A model generated the notes under the pieces. The model worked only from the letters and a program-made list of their open reading frames with translations, did no database searches and was not told where the DNA came from. From NCBI GenBank assembly GCA_963920665.1, contig OY987265.1, forward strand, positions 37,515,001-37,579,000: DNA of 64,000 nucleotides. The letters are read 5' to 3'. The DNA is from Straminergon stramineum (Eukaryota > Streptophyta > Bryopsida > Hypnales > Calliergonaceae). This document shows positions 48,868-60,840 of this stretch, piece after piece. Position 1 is the first letter of the stretch. Each line of letters begins with the position of its first letter. The position numbers and the translations under genes were made by a program.

Positions 48868-50433
48868 ACAATATGCATAAAAAGGCATATTATACTTCAT
48901 TGCATATGATAATTCAATGAAAGTTGTATACTAAATATATACTCAAAATTTTCAATTGAAGGACTATAATTAAGAATTTTTTCTCAATTAAAATTGTTTG
49001 ATACAAATAAATGAGTATGGTAAGAATACATGACATTATGTAATTGTTATAATGAAATTTCATTTTCTTTGATTCATAATGCATGTAAAAGGCCCATCAT
49101 ATAATACCATATGTATTTCATTTAGTATCAAAGATGTCAATACTATGTCAAGAATCCAAAATATAAAAATCCTATTCACTCTTATAATGATATTCAAAAT
49201 TTTATAAAACATCAATAAATTAGATGTATGGTGTAATGTTCAAGTTTAAAGGTCAGTTGAATGGCAAGTCAAAAGCAATGAGAGATCCATACATATCCTC
49301 AAAAATAAACATGGAATAGATTGAAGAGGTTCAACACATTCCTAAACCCTTGGTTTCAATAAACATGAGATAAGGTCAAGGATCCAACACATGTCTATTA
49401 AATAATTGACCTTGGCCTCAATAAATATAAGATAGAGTGAAGGGGTAGGGCACATGCATAATCCCTTCAATTGGTTACAACAAACATCAGATGGAATGAG
49501 GGAATGTAGCACATGCCTAACCCTTTAGTTAAAATAAATGTTCACTAGAAGAAAACCTTTATTGTCTAAATGGTTTTGTAGTAAATCCATAGTAATTGCA
49601 TTGAAATTATTGAAAGTTGCATTAGTTTGAATACAAATTTATCAAAAATCCATTTCAAACAATGGATGTATTTTTTTAGTGATTAGACAAAGTGAGGGGG
49701 GTCATGCACATGTTTAACTACAAAAATTCTTAGGCAATTTTTAATAAAAAAATATCCAAAACTACCACTTTCTAGGGCATTGAGCATAATTGAAAAATGA
49801 ATTTTTTTTCTCAACTTCAAACATTCAAATTTATACTAGACTAGGAATGTATGGAAAAAATTTCAGTCCATTTGACAAGGAAGATTTCAAGATTTTAACA
49901 TTTTGAAATTAGAAGAAAATAAATTTTGGGCCCTATCCAAGAGTGTGAAACATCAATTTCATTCATTGGTGATATTCCATTACATTGTCATAGTTTAGGA
50001 TGCATAGTCTAAACCCCAAATCTTTACATCTTGTAGTTTGTGGCTTGAAATCAAACCTTTGTGAAGATATATGTCTCAATTTCTGGCGCATGGAATATTA
50101 CTAATTTAACAAAATTGATGTTGTGAGTAAAATTTGACTCAACCTTTTAGAAAAAGGGGCACTATCTAACTTCAGGAACTTTTATGGTTACATAGGTAGT
50201 TATGTTAGTTATTTGCTAGCCAATTTTCAAAGATAATGGAGGTATCTAATATACCCCACATCACCTTGCACTGAAAAAATGTCCCAAAAAAACCCTACAT
50301 AAGTAAGATTTCAAGTGGAAGAGGAAGTAAACACTGATAAACTAAGAGAATGCACATGAGCGAGGGGTTAGTGTCGCAGCCTTTCAAGGAATGTTTGTAC
50401 AATTTAACAGTTTTGATACCCTATACTGACCGT
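48864..50433. repeat. Segmental duplication, copy L, 3' side
   Basis: Collinear with 60837-63560. Shared landmarks in order: TAAACAATATRYATAA, GATAATTCAATGAAAGTTGT, GAGAGATCYATRCATATSC-like, ACTTTCTAGGGCATTG, TATACTAGACTA, AAAGGGGCACYATCYAACTT, ACTAAGAGAATGCACAT and TTTGTACAATTTAA. The right copy carries three insertions absent here (61666-62354, 62779-63162, 63214-63462). Confidence 0.85.
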
Positions 50434-50839
50434 CCAAGCATGTTTTGAAATTTGACATTATCAAGTTAGTAACAATCTATTCATCTTTCTGTTACAATAA
50501 TCATTCAGTGACCATGGATTTGAAGGAATAAGGTGACAACATGCATGAAAGTGGGAAGGGATGATCTTTCCATATCAAAATGTACCTTGAATTCATGCTG
50601 CCATTCGTAACCTCAATAGTCACATCGTGTTCAATCCTGCTCAATCAATAACTTGCCAGCTTGATTAATCTGTTACCAGTTCTGAAACAAAGGAGCCGAG
50701 ATTCTCGAAACACCGGCCAAATGACTGATTGTCAAATTACAATGTTGTTATACCGGTACAATTCTCCACAAGTCACCCAACTAACTATTGAACAACTAAT
50801 TAACAAGTGAAGACGAAGAAGAAGACTACCTTATACCTG
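50434..50839. repeat. Duplicated block, copy R, in the 3' flank of the OSCA gene
   Basis: Partner of 43671-44062, same orientation, slightly more diverged at its start (CAAGCATGTTTTGAAATTTG). It lies about 445-850 bp beyond the OSCA stop codon. Confidence 0.9.
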
Positions 50840-51283
50840 AGGCCACGACCAACCTGAATGCAGATCCAGGGTAGTTTTAATGACTACCCCACATGGACGA
50901 AGATAGCATTCCAAGTGCTACCATAACAAAAAGTCTATACCTAAGGAAATCCCTTCCGCAGAGGCATCATTCACAATTCATATGAAAGACTACTCGATCT
51001 TCCTGTATTATTTACACATTTCATATTCGAAGGTAACTGTTTCACCCAATAATTACCTAGTCTTGAAAAAAGGGATTCAGAACCGATTACAACTATTTTC
51101 ATCTTCGTGAGTTAAAAATGCAAAATTGAATGTTATAATTGATGCAGACAACCTGCATTAAGTCTCATAACCTGCTCACCGTTCCCACCAATATATCCGT
51201 GCCGTTTTTCAGCTGCGGCAATCCATGTCTATGGTGGTGGTGTTTTCCAATGAATGAAGTCGAAGGAGGACATATATATGTAT

Positions 51284-54200
51284 CTACAACGCATTGTCGA
51301 CCGCGGATTCGAGTTTGGTCGCCAGGTTGGAGGGTCTCTCCCGGATGCCCGGATGGCCTTCTTGCAAACAAGGTGGGGTATAAGCCTCCATGATCGTCTC
51401 GTAAGACGGCTTGGCTTTGGGCACCTCCGCGGCCACCCACAAGGACACCACGGAGATGGACGGCTCGTAGTTGTTTCGGCAGAAGATGTAGAACACCGCC
51501 GTGCACACGGGCAGCACCACCAAGATGGGCGTGTAGGCAAACTCCTTCACGCCGAAGTAGCCCAGCGCCGTGATCTGCGCCACCAGCAGAGCCGCCAGAA
51601 TGCGGTTGTGGATGTGCGGCCACATGCTCCCATGGCTCTCGAACTCCGGAACTTGCACATTCAACGCCTGCAAGTATGCAACAATTGCAAGTCCAGTAGT
51701 CAATTAGTTAATTGCTGATTTCTCAGAGTCCCAATATTTGTGAGCACTTCAACAATTAATGGAGGATCTTTGCAAAACGATATTTGAAATATGACTCTAC
51801 AATGCTGGATGTGTCCAGCTAGTGATTCAATTCACACAATTAATTGATTATTGCAGGGGGCGATTTGTGAAACAATCGACAGAATTGCCCTATATTTTGA
51901 AATTTGAAATTTCAGACCAAGCTAGAGTCCCCTGTTGCAGCAAAGGTGTGGAAAACTTCTTAAAGAATAATATACAAGTTCCGAACTCAAGGGAATTGGT
52001 TGATTGGAAATTAAGTCGCTTGTCATGCACTTTTGCACTTTTAGAGTGAACGAAGCATGTGCAGTTGCAACAAAAATGGTGTCCGATCGTTCCGCTAAGA
52101 AATTGAAGCAAAGAGAAGAGAATACTGATCTGACCTGGTTGCGCATGATCAGCCAGCCGAGCGCGTAGTACAGGAAGGCGAAGGGGAGAATCATGGGCGC
52201 AATCACGGCGTAGCACAGACACAGCGTCAAAATGAGCAAATCGCTCGCAATGCTGTTGTGGTAAGAGAACGGCCCAGGCGCCCACGCCTCCTTGAGCTCC
52301 CTCTCCGTCTTGCACTTCCATCTCCGCTTGATCGTGAACAGCAGCAGCGGCAGCACCCGAGAGAGCTCCAACCCATACCCAATGAAGAACTTCAGGGCCA
52401 CATACGTGATGTAGTAGCTCGCAACCGGGGGCAGCTTGGAACCGAATAGCTGTACCACTTGGCTGGCCGAGAGCTCGCTCTGGTTGATCAGTAGCTTCAC
52501 GCTGGCGAGGTTGGAGAACACCGCCCCGAAGATGGTGACCCCCAGGAAGACGTTGAAGATGATGAAGTAGAAGTACTTGGCGGAAGCCGAGCGCACCACC
52601 TGCGCCTGCGACGCGAACCCCTCGGTTTGCGAGAGGATCAGCATGAGCTTGGGTAGGAGAGCCAGGAAGAGCAGAAGCGCCAGCTGGGGCAGGTAGGCCG
52701 AGATTACATCGCTGAGCACGGGAATCCTCTGCAACGAGCGCACGAACGGCAGCAGTTTCTCCAGATTCTCCAGCGTCGTGAGGGAAGCCACGAACGCGAT
52801 GGGGATCATGTAGAACACCACCAGGAAGAATGTGAGGATGTTGACGAGACTGCGGCGTGTGGCACGGTTCCACTGTGGGACGTAGAGAGAGCCCCAGCAG
52901 GTTTCCTCGGGCTCCGGGGCTTGACTAACCTTCCATCGCAGCGCGTGCGGCGCGTGCACGACCTGCAGACAAAAATCAAGTCAGTCAAGGCGATCGAAGG
53001 ATATGTCCATGACTTCCTCGTCATTTCACAAGCAAGAAGGATGTATTTTAGAAAATATCTCTCACGTACCTTCAAACGCGAAGCAGGGGTTTGAGACAAG
53101 CATCTGAATCTCATATCTAAAGCTTCCCTATATTTTAGAGCTCTAGCATTTCAAAACGGTTACTCAACTAGGAACCTCCTCAGTTCCACAAGCATCTCAA
53201 GAACTGGAGCAGTTTGAGATACTCCTCTGCTTAAAGCTTTGATATAATTCTCAAATGTGAAAACAATGAATCATTCGCTTGAGGAGCTCTCCATTAGCTT
53301 AACTTTCCAGAATAAGATGTTAAAGACTTGTTTTCGGTCAATTCAATTCAGAGGGTACTCAAGAAGGATTCTCTAAAATGTTATGTGAGATTTAAAGCTG
53401 TAACGAATGTTGCAAAGGGGTTTAGGGTACCTGAGAGGCTTCTGTAGCGGAGCGGCGATCGTTGAAGATGACGAACGCGGCATCTTGTTCACAATCTTCG
53501 CGAGTTCGTTTTTGCTCCTCCTGAAGCTCCGGAAGAAGCTCCTGACTCTTGGCCCGCCAGTACTCGATGGAGTCCACCTTGGGACCCAGCAAGCCCTTGA
53601 ACCCTGTCTTGTGCATAGGTCGCTCCCCTTCACCACTTTCACCGCCTTCACCACCTTTCTTCTTCTTCGACAGCTCCCAAACCCCCTCCGCGTGCTCCAA
53701 CGCTCGCAACGCTTCCTCCCGTTCACTGAACAGCTTCTCGACCTAAGCAATAATTCCAAACATTATAGCCATGGCCCTTCACATATCATGAACTGTGCAC
53801 GAATATGTACATTCCAAATTTCCCATTCGCGGTTGAGGACATAGCTGCAAACCTCGATCTAATTTGAAGAGAGACCGGCTCAATGTTACTCACCTTTTTG
53901 ACGTTGTGCACGAGTTGTACGCGGTTGTAAGCATCGGGATGAGTTCGAGCGAAGAATTGCTCCACTTGCTGGATGCGGCTTTCCTTGCCCGTGTGCTTGG
54001 GAATGTCCCGCACCAGCACCGTGAACTGTTGCGGGCGAGCGTAAGCGGACGCTTGCTCTCGGTCGCGCATGGCCACCACCAGACGAAACGATCTCCACAG
54101 CACGAAGTATGTCACCAGCGACACCCAGAACATGCCTATGAAGAACCCCCATATCTTGTTGCTGTTTGGCTGCATGCGTGTCACAGCAATTCTAATCAAA

Positions 54201-55873
54201 ATTTCATAAGGTAACTACAACTAATTCGTAAATTTAGGCATTGAGTACAGGACCTATTATTACTCATTAGATTGGCCAATTTTTCTTTTCTTCTTGTCAG
54301 TAATTATTAGGTGATTCTAAAGCAACAGAATGGAATCTAATCTGCAAAGATGCATTCCGTGTTAAACCTTGACTCTTTGGGCTGTTCATCAACTGGGATA
54401 CCTCAACGTTGCCCATTCCCAAATTATCAAATTTGGTGGATGTGAAATTTGCAACTGTGTTGTTCTGCTCCTGATTGTAGTTGCTGGTCCCCGAGAGCGC
54501 AATCAACACAGGTACACAAAAGAGCGATGACAAGATGATGATCTCCAGAGCTGCATAAGAGTAAAAAAAATTGTACCAACAATTTTCAGGCATTTTTCCT
54601 TAAATCCAAGTCATGGCCACTGAAAATTAAATGAAGGGAAATTAAAGGAAATTAAGGAAATTAAATTAGAGATCTAGAAGCTCGAAATAAATCCAAGTCA
54701 TGGCCACTGATATCTGAATCGAAATGAGATAGTCTACTATCCCTCCAATATAGGTCTACAACCTTCCACTATGAGGGATTGGATTAGAAATCTTTCATGT
54801 TGATAAAAATCTGATCTTAAGTGAGTTCGGTATTGGGTTTATAGTACGCAAAGGGATCACTCCGTTTACAAAATCCAAAAATCACACATTTTAAAATGCT
54901 TAAAATATCGCAAATAGTGTCCTCTACCTGAGAATTGCAGTAAAGTAGTGAAGGATCTTTCTGAGCTAATTTCAAATTACCAAAATTTAATCAAGCAGAT
55001 CCACAATTAAGGCTATCGTCAATATTCAGCGAAGGCTCTGTGCAAGACTATGCTTAAAATGACACTGTAAATAGGAATCTATCCTCTACCTCAGAATTAC
55101 TTATCTCAAGTTTATCTCAAACAAGAAGAATGTTTAAAATGACATAATCGGAATCCTCTTCCTTAAAACTGCAGTAAGAGAAAATTCATGAAGAATCGTT
55201 CTCAGATGATTTTTAAGGTAACGCAATCGCGCGCGCATTTCCACAATCCAGCTCTCGTCAAGAATCGATCAATCAATGAAAGATCCAGGACTAATGCTTA
55301 AAGTGACGCAAATAATATCCTCTTCCTTATAGCTACAGTAAGAATATTTCATGAAGAGTCTTTCTTAGCTAATTTTAAGTTACCATAATCACGCAGGTCC
55401 ACAGTCAAGGCTCTTGTCAAGATTAAATGAAGGTTCCTACACTAATGCTTAAAATAACACAAGTAATGTCCTCTACCTTAGAACTGCAGTAAGAAAAAAA
55501 AATTCAACAAATTTAAAGCACATAGAACAAAGGCTCTTGCCAAGACTCAATGAAGGTGAGTGAGGCTGAGTGTTCGGGCAACCAAGCATGATCGATCCAT
55601 ACCTGCGGTGAAGAGGTGCAAGTAAACCGCAGCATCCAAGCCCGCCGCGGCGACGATATCATCGTCCGTGGCTTTGAAACTCTCAACGATCCACGCAAGA
55701 GGACCGCGGCTTTTGGCCAAGGCAGCCCCGTCCTCGCCGCGGAGCACTCGCAGAGGGTAGTAGACCACGGCATTCTCCGGTCGACGCGACAGGATGGCGT
55801 ACGCCAAAATCAGAATGCAAAACACCACGAAAGAAGTCACCAAGGAGGTGATGAACGACGCCTGGGCCACCAT
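51284..55873 (-). CDS. OSCA/CSC1-like mechanosensitive cation channel, ERD4 (OSCA3) type
   Basis: OSCA channels are membrane Ca2+-permeable channels gated by tension/hyperosmolality. Six exons join in frame to 739 aa (Arabidopsis ERD4 is ~724): 55603-55873, 54402-54550, 53894-54169, 53431-53742, 52135-52962, 51284-51667. The N-terminal TM (about 6-29) is followed by ENAVVYYPLRVL. TM1 (about 91-113) and TM2 (about 147-166) precede the cytosolic RRM-like domain with QQFTVLVRDIPKHTG and VDSIEYW. Between them lies a Lys/Gly/Glu-rich insert (KKKKGGEGGESGEGE). Exon 5 encodes most of the 7-TM pore domain: FYMIPIAFVASLTTLENL, LPQLALLLFLALLPKL, KYFYFIIFNVFLGVT, YVALKFFIGYGLELSR and CYAVIAPMILPFAF. Exon 6 has SMWPHIHNRILAALLV and the C-terminal tail. 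Start: first ATG before the hydrophobic N-terminus; only a TTG lies upstream in frame. Confidence 0.95.
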
Positions 55874-56511
55874 CCCGACCAAATCCTCGCTTTTTACTTC
55901 TCAAGCCTCTCTCTCGATCACTTCTGCATCGCCTGATTAGTTTAAAACTCTCTCAAACGGCTCAAGCGTGCGGGTACTTAATGTATTAATTAAACCTATG
56001 ATTTGAACTACCTTGTGCACCACATTAATCCTCTCGCAGTACCATCTCGTCACTGTCGATGTAGATCGCGATTCTCCCTCCGAGTTCTCAACCAACGTCG
56101 TATCGCCACACAACGCGGGATATAATCTTTTCAAAATCCGGGAGAATTGTCACTAGTTCTTATGATGCACTGATTACTACTACAACCTCATCCCGCATCC
56201 CTGGCCTCTCTACTAATTGCACTCTTTCTTCTCGTTCCCTACGGCCACCGTGAACACAAGAAGACCTTCCCATGCAACCGTACCTCGACCCCAAGCCCGT
56301 TTTAAACTTGAAGAAATTTCAAGATTCAAAGGCTGGTTCTTGGGATTTCGATCAAAGTCCTCGACTCTAGTAATCGACTCTAAACTCTCTAGTAGTTACA
56401 CTAGAACAATCGTGCTCGGTCTTTCTTCATGACCACGGTGCTCACAGTGATCACCAGGAGGCCTCCCAGTAAAACTCTGTCCAAAATTTGAAAAACATCG
56501 GAAATCCTTAA
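55874..56511. promoter_or_regulatory. OSCA upstream region
   Basis: Immediate 5' flank and probable 5' UTR/promoter of the minus-strand OSCA gene. I cannot identify a TATA box or start site with confidence. Confidence 0.4.
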
Positions 56512-56712
56512 CAGTCGATCTCACAATCAGTTAAATTTCTCAAGGGGTTGCAATGATCGCACAGAGGCCTCAGTTGGGTGTAACTAATCTTGGGTGGTTC
56601 CCAAAGATTCAAGATGTCGTTGAGAAATTGGTAGCAAACTAGACAAGACACTGCGACCAAATTTGGGGAAATTTTCAGACACAACCCCTGGTTGTTGTGA
56701 TTTCGGTCTCAG
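56512..56712 (-). repeat. Promoter-proximal repeat, orientation B, copy 1
   Basis: Reverse-complement match to 46151-46350, sharing TTGAGAAATTGGTAGCAAAC, CACTGCGACCAAATTTGGGG and GATCTCACAATCA. Confidence 0.8.
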
Positions 56713-56865
56713 CTCTCCACTACTTACACTAACACACTCTATCTGCTCGATCTCCATCAGCGATACAACGAGGCCTCCCACTCGAACTCTGTTTAAAATT
56801 AGAAAAAAATTCAAAAACATCGGCTAGTTGTTACGAATCGCTGTCATTAAAACCAGCTGCAGGGC

Positions 56866-57007
56866 TTCTCACAATCTCTCAAGCAGTTGCAATGATCAAA
56901 CGAATTCCATGTTAAAGAATAATTAAAAGTAATCTTGGATACTTCCCAAGATTCAAGATGTCGTTGAGAAGGTGGTTACTAACATAACAAGAGACTGCGA
57001 CCAAATT
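56866..57007 (-). repeat. Promoter-proximal repeat, orientation B, copy 2
   Basis: A second, shorter copy of the same block, 354 bp further upstream: AGTTGCAATGATCA, CAAGATTCAAGATGTCGTTG and GAGACTGCGACCAAATT repeat the sequence of 56512-56712 in the same orientation. Confidence 0.75.
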
Positions 57008-57186
57008 ATAGCAATCAAGTTTCATGTTGAATTGAATTCATGTTCCTAAACTTCGCATCGGGGAGTTGATGAGGGGCTGGAGAATTGAGGCAGATGCGGC
57101 ACCGACCAGTTAGATGGTCGTCCACTTGTCGATCCTCGGGGTGATCGGAGCCCACCCAAAAGCCTGCAAACCTGCAGCTGGAGGTT

Positions 57187-57406
57187 TCTGTTCTGGTATT
57201 CGCGGGATTTCTCTTTGTTTCTAGGGTTTAAAGTGGGCTAGGGTTTGGGGGGGGGCTGACCTGGTGGAGTGTGATTGGTCTTGGGCTTTTGAAGGATTTG
57301 GTCAGGCAAGCCTTGCTTGGTGCGTTTTTTGGAAGGCGTGCAGAGTTTGGGTTGGGTCTTTTTTTTCCCACTTTGTACTTTTCTTCTTTTTTGATGACAC
57401 AAAAAT
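57187..57406. repeat. Segmental duplication, copy R, 5' side
   Basis: Matches 46397-46745: GTATTCGCGGGATTTC / GTATTCGCTGCATTCT, TTTGTTTCTAGGGTTTAA, GTGATTGGTCTTGGGCTTTT and CAGGCAAGCCTT. A G run of 8 lies at about 57249. Confidence 0.75.
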
Positions 57407-57447
57407 ATCCCATATTAGGGGTAGTCACAGTTCCTCCAGGCAGACAC

Positions 57448-58643
57448 TAAATCCTACAAACGAACTGGGGCCCACATTGATGTGGCCTAACACAATCACC
57501 GGCCCCGTGGAGATCGCTAGTCGTTTGCGGCACAATTGTAGGATTGCTCCCCCAATGAAATTGTAGGATCATGCCTAGCAAAACTATAGGATTGTTACAC
57601 GAATTTCACTATTTTACAAGTCTTGTACACAACGTAGATAATGGTGGTTCTAGGGTTTCATGAGGTGGTTTTTAGAGTTTAGGTTGTTTTTTGTTAACTA
57701 TGAGTGGTTGAGCCCCTATTACATATCCCATATAGGTTGGGTTTCCTCCTACCACCCTTCATGTATATAAACCCAAGATGTCTTTTCAATTCTAAACAAA
57801 TGTAATGAATGACTTTTGAAGAAAAGTATGACGCCATGCTACATCAATGTGAGTATATTTCAAATGAGTGATTGAACATCATGTAGAGAAGGACAACATT
57901 TGAATAATTTTTTGAAGTTCTACTAAAACAATATTTTGTGGCACAACTCAAGCAACATTTTTCAAAGTTCCTAAAGGATGTTCAAGTACTAAGCCCCTCC
58001 CCCCCCCTCCAAATAAAAAATTTCACAATCCTAAAACAATTAAAGTGTTCATTCTATGTAGGACCCGTAGAACAATGAAATTTTCATGAAGTATAGAGTT
58101 GGGAGACAAACGTGTGTAGAACTTAGTACTTGAACGTCCTTTAGGAACTTTGAAAAATATTGCTTGAATTGTACCACAAAATATTGTTTTAGTAGAACTT
58201 CAAAAAGTTATTCAAATGGTGTCCTTCTCTACATGATGTTAGATCACTCATTTGAAATATACACACATTGATGTAGTATGACGTCACACTTTTCTTCAAA
58301 AGTCATTTATTACTTTTGTTTAGAATTGAAAAGACATCTTGGCTTTATATACATGAAGGGTAGTAGGAGGGAACCCAACCCATATGGAATATATAATAGA
58401 GGCTCAGCCACTCACAGTTAAAAAAAAGACAACCTAAACTCTTAACCGCCACCTAAAACCCTAGAACCGTCGTTATATATGTTGTATACAAGACTTGTAA
58501 AACAATGAAATTTGTGTAGCGGTCATGTAGTTTCATCGGGGGCGCAATCGTGAAACTACGCCATGAACGCCCCGCGATCTCCACGGGGCCCGGTGATTGT
58601 ATCAAGCCACATCATCGTGGGCCCCAATTCATTTGTAGGATTT
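57448..58643. mobile_element. Large fold-back element, two ~530-bp inverted arms
   Basis: The left arm 57448-57993 and right arm 58122-58643 are inverted copies with high identity by eye, separated by a 128-bp loop. Outer ends are AATCCTACAAACGAACTGGG and, inverted on the right, CCCAATTCATTTGTAGGATT. Shared internal blocks are GCCCCGTGGAGATCGC, TTTTACAAGTCTTGTA, CCCTTCATGTATATAAA, AAGATGTCTTTTCAATTCTA, GATGACGC-like and AAAGTTCCTAAAGGA. No coding capacity. A single transcript across it would form a long hairpin. Confidence 0.92.
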
Positions 58644-58732
58644 TGCATCCGGCGTTCCTCCACCCTTTGGGATTTCCTTGGAGAATGGGAAGATCAACAG
58701 AGGAATGGGGAGCCAATAAGATTCATTATCAA

Positions 58733-59490
58733 GTGGAGGAACTGTGACACCCCTTCTTCATTACACACAAGGTGGAGAAAAAGATGATTGAGAACAATTT
58801 ACCTAGGAAAGTGAATATGTGAGTTATTTCTGTAGAATTCAGGGGTCCAAACACAATATCAAGACGGTGAAATCCAAACACTTCGGAGTGAAACTACATT
58901 GCAAAAAGGAATATTCTTCTTGAAAAAAGTTTTTCCCGCATCCATTAGGGCAAGTCACAGTTCCTCCACCATCAAAGTTTTCCATGGAGAATGAGAAGTA
59001 ATAGGAACCAATGGGAAGCATTAGCAGGTGAAGGAAGTGTGACACCCCTTATTCATTTAGAAGATGAGATGTGGAGAATGAGATGTGGAGAATCAATGGG
59101 GAGCCAATGGAGAGCCATAGCCTAATCTAAAATAGAATATTTTTCTTTGGAGAAGTTTCTCCACACCCATTCTTCACCTCTAGAGGAGAAGAATGGGCGT
59201 CAAGAAAACTTCTCTAAAGAAGAATATTTCCTTTTTACATACATGTGGAGAGCCAATCCGGAACCGGCACCTCCCCATTCTCCACAGAAATTCGAGACAA
59301 TGGAGGAACTGTGACTACCCCTATTATTTTCCTATGGAGGAGAAGAATGGTTGCGGAGAAAACTTCTTCCAAGAAGAATATTCTTTTTTGCACCACATGC
59401 AGATAGCCAACCGCAAACATGCAAGTCCCCATTCTCCATAGAAATCTCGGAGGGTGGAGGAACTCTGACTACCCCTATTGTGTTTTCACT
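58733..59490. repeat. Nested small inverted and tandem repeats beside the fold-back
   Basis: GGAGGAACTGTGACNNCCCC occurs in alternating orientation: inverted at about 57414-57438 and 58946-58970, forward at about 58734, 59029, 59304 and 59456. A hairpin centred near 59182 (CCTCTAGAGG) pairs 59125-59178 with 59186-59236. About 59188-59317 is then repeated directly as 59336-59465 (GAGAAGAATGG, AACTTCTYYAAAGAAGAATAT, CCCCATTCTCCAYAGAAAT). Confidence 0.7.
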
Positions 59491-59691
59491 TTCAAGTTCT
59501 TGGAGAGTTTATGTTAATTTGAAGAATAGGGAAATATTTCCATTCTTGGAGAGGACTTTGATGAAAGGTGGTTTAGGGGCTAGGTACACAAGTAACTTCA
59601 TGGTGGTGTCTCAAAAGTTCATCTAGAACAATGGTTTTATGAAGAGAGGATATAGCCATGTGTACTATTCAAGGGCTAAATTACAATTGTT
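59481..59691. repeat. Segmental duplication, copy R, continuation
   Basis: Matches 46827-47036 collinearly (TTTTCACTTTCAAGTTCTTG, ATAGGGAAATATTTCCATT, GGTGGTTTAGGGG, AACTTCATGGTGGT, GCCATGTGTACTAT), ending at the TTAA that opens the next element. Confidence 0.8.
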
Positions 59692-59920
59692 TTAACCCTT
59701 AAACAACGATGCGGACATTTTTTGGCCTATGAATGATAAAGAATCTTTCTGTTTAGGACAAAAGTGCAATTGTTTATCCTTGGAATTTTGTGCAAAAAAG
59801 GGAAATCATGTAGAGTAGTTTGACCTCCTATGAGCACTTTTGTTTTTTTAAAGTAGATGATGTCATATAGGGCCAAAAGGGATGATTTCCACAGTCACCA
59901 ACCTAGCATTCAAGGGTTAA
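59692..59920 (-). mobile_element. TTAA-bounded element, family 3, copy 4
   Basis: 229 bp. On the plus strand the left end is TTAACCCTTAAACAACGATG and the right end GCATTCAAGGGTTAA. It shares TAAAGAATCTTTCTGTTTAG, TAGATGATGTCATA and TTTCCACAGTCACCAACCTA with the 37 kb copies. Its last TTAA is also the first TTAA of the next element. Confidence 0.82.
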
Positions 59921-60840
59921 ACCTTAATGACCCAAATGACCATTTACTCGTCATTGTCCTTTTTTTAATTTAAAAAATCAAATTAATAATTCTAATAAAC
60001 CACTTATAAATTCATTCTCTAATCAACCAAACTCAATTTCAATTATTTTAACAACTTATAATGATTTGTCAAATTGGGCTAGGCTTTCTAGTATATGGCC
60101 ACTTCTTTATGATATTAGCTGTTGTCTTATTAAATTTGCTTTATTGATTGGCTCACGCTTTAATTTCCATTGTTATGGTTTAGTTCCAAGGTCTATCCTT
60201 CTTTTTTGAGTTACCCATTCTCAAATTTTGAGTTTTTTTCAATAATAATTACATCTATGAGATAGACTATATTTTGAATCCTATGGCATTAGTTTCATCA
60301 AATTCTAAGTTAAACTCCGCCTTGTGAAATTTTTTAAAGTGGAGTGGAGTAGTGAAGTTCACGGCTCATTTTGGGGGTTCAATTTGGGCATGTACTAAAA
60401 AGGGCAAATTTAAGGAGCTCAAGCAGAAGACAAGTGTGCCCATTCTTGTTTTTCTTACAAACTCTATTCTCATTTCAATGACCACCATATAGTGCAAGCT
60501 CCACCCAAAATGACCAAAATGTTGTGAAATCTTAGATGAGCATTTTCAACTCTCTTATCTTTTACTGAGCAGAAAAGGTCATCATTTCAAGATATGCTCC
60601 TTCAAAGTGCACTCTCTTATTTTTAGATTGATCCAAGTAAAACTTCAAACTAAAATATCTACTAAATTGTGCAATTAAATAATCTGATTTTTCTTATTTG
60701 CTCACTCTTAATGTGAACTACAAGATCCTATGGTTACATTTCATCCGATCTCATAAAAAAATTAGCAAAAAAATTGCTTAAGTTCTTCGTAGTTTTGGCT
60801 CATTTTGAAAGTAGACACTCCTTGGGTCATTAGGAGTTAA
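59917..60840 (+). mobile_element. TTAA-bounded element, family 6
   Basis: 924 bp. Left end TTAAACCTTAATGACCCAAA and right end TTGGGTCATTAGGAGTTAA are inverted repeats, with TTAA outermost. The interior matches no other element here. It carries no supported coding frame. Immediately after the right TTAA the segmental duplication resumes (ACAATATATATAAG). Confidence 0.7.

Noticed and set aside
49240..49560. Regularly recurring CACATGYMTAA phrases (also 61250-61470) suggesting a CRISPR-like array
   Set aside because: The recurring phrase is degenerate, spacing is irregular (about 60 bp) and it is part of the segmental duplication in a plant genome; a decayed short tandem repeat is the simpler reading.
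51890..52873. 327-codon minus-strand frame within the OSCA gene
   Set aside because: Out-of-frame shadow of the GC-rich exon 5; the in-frame version matches OSCA pore segments and splices correctly.
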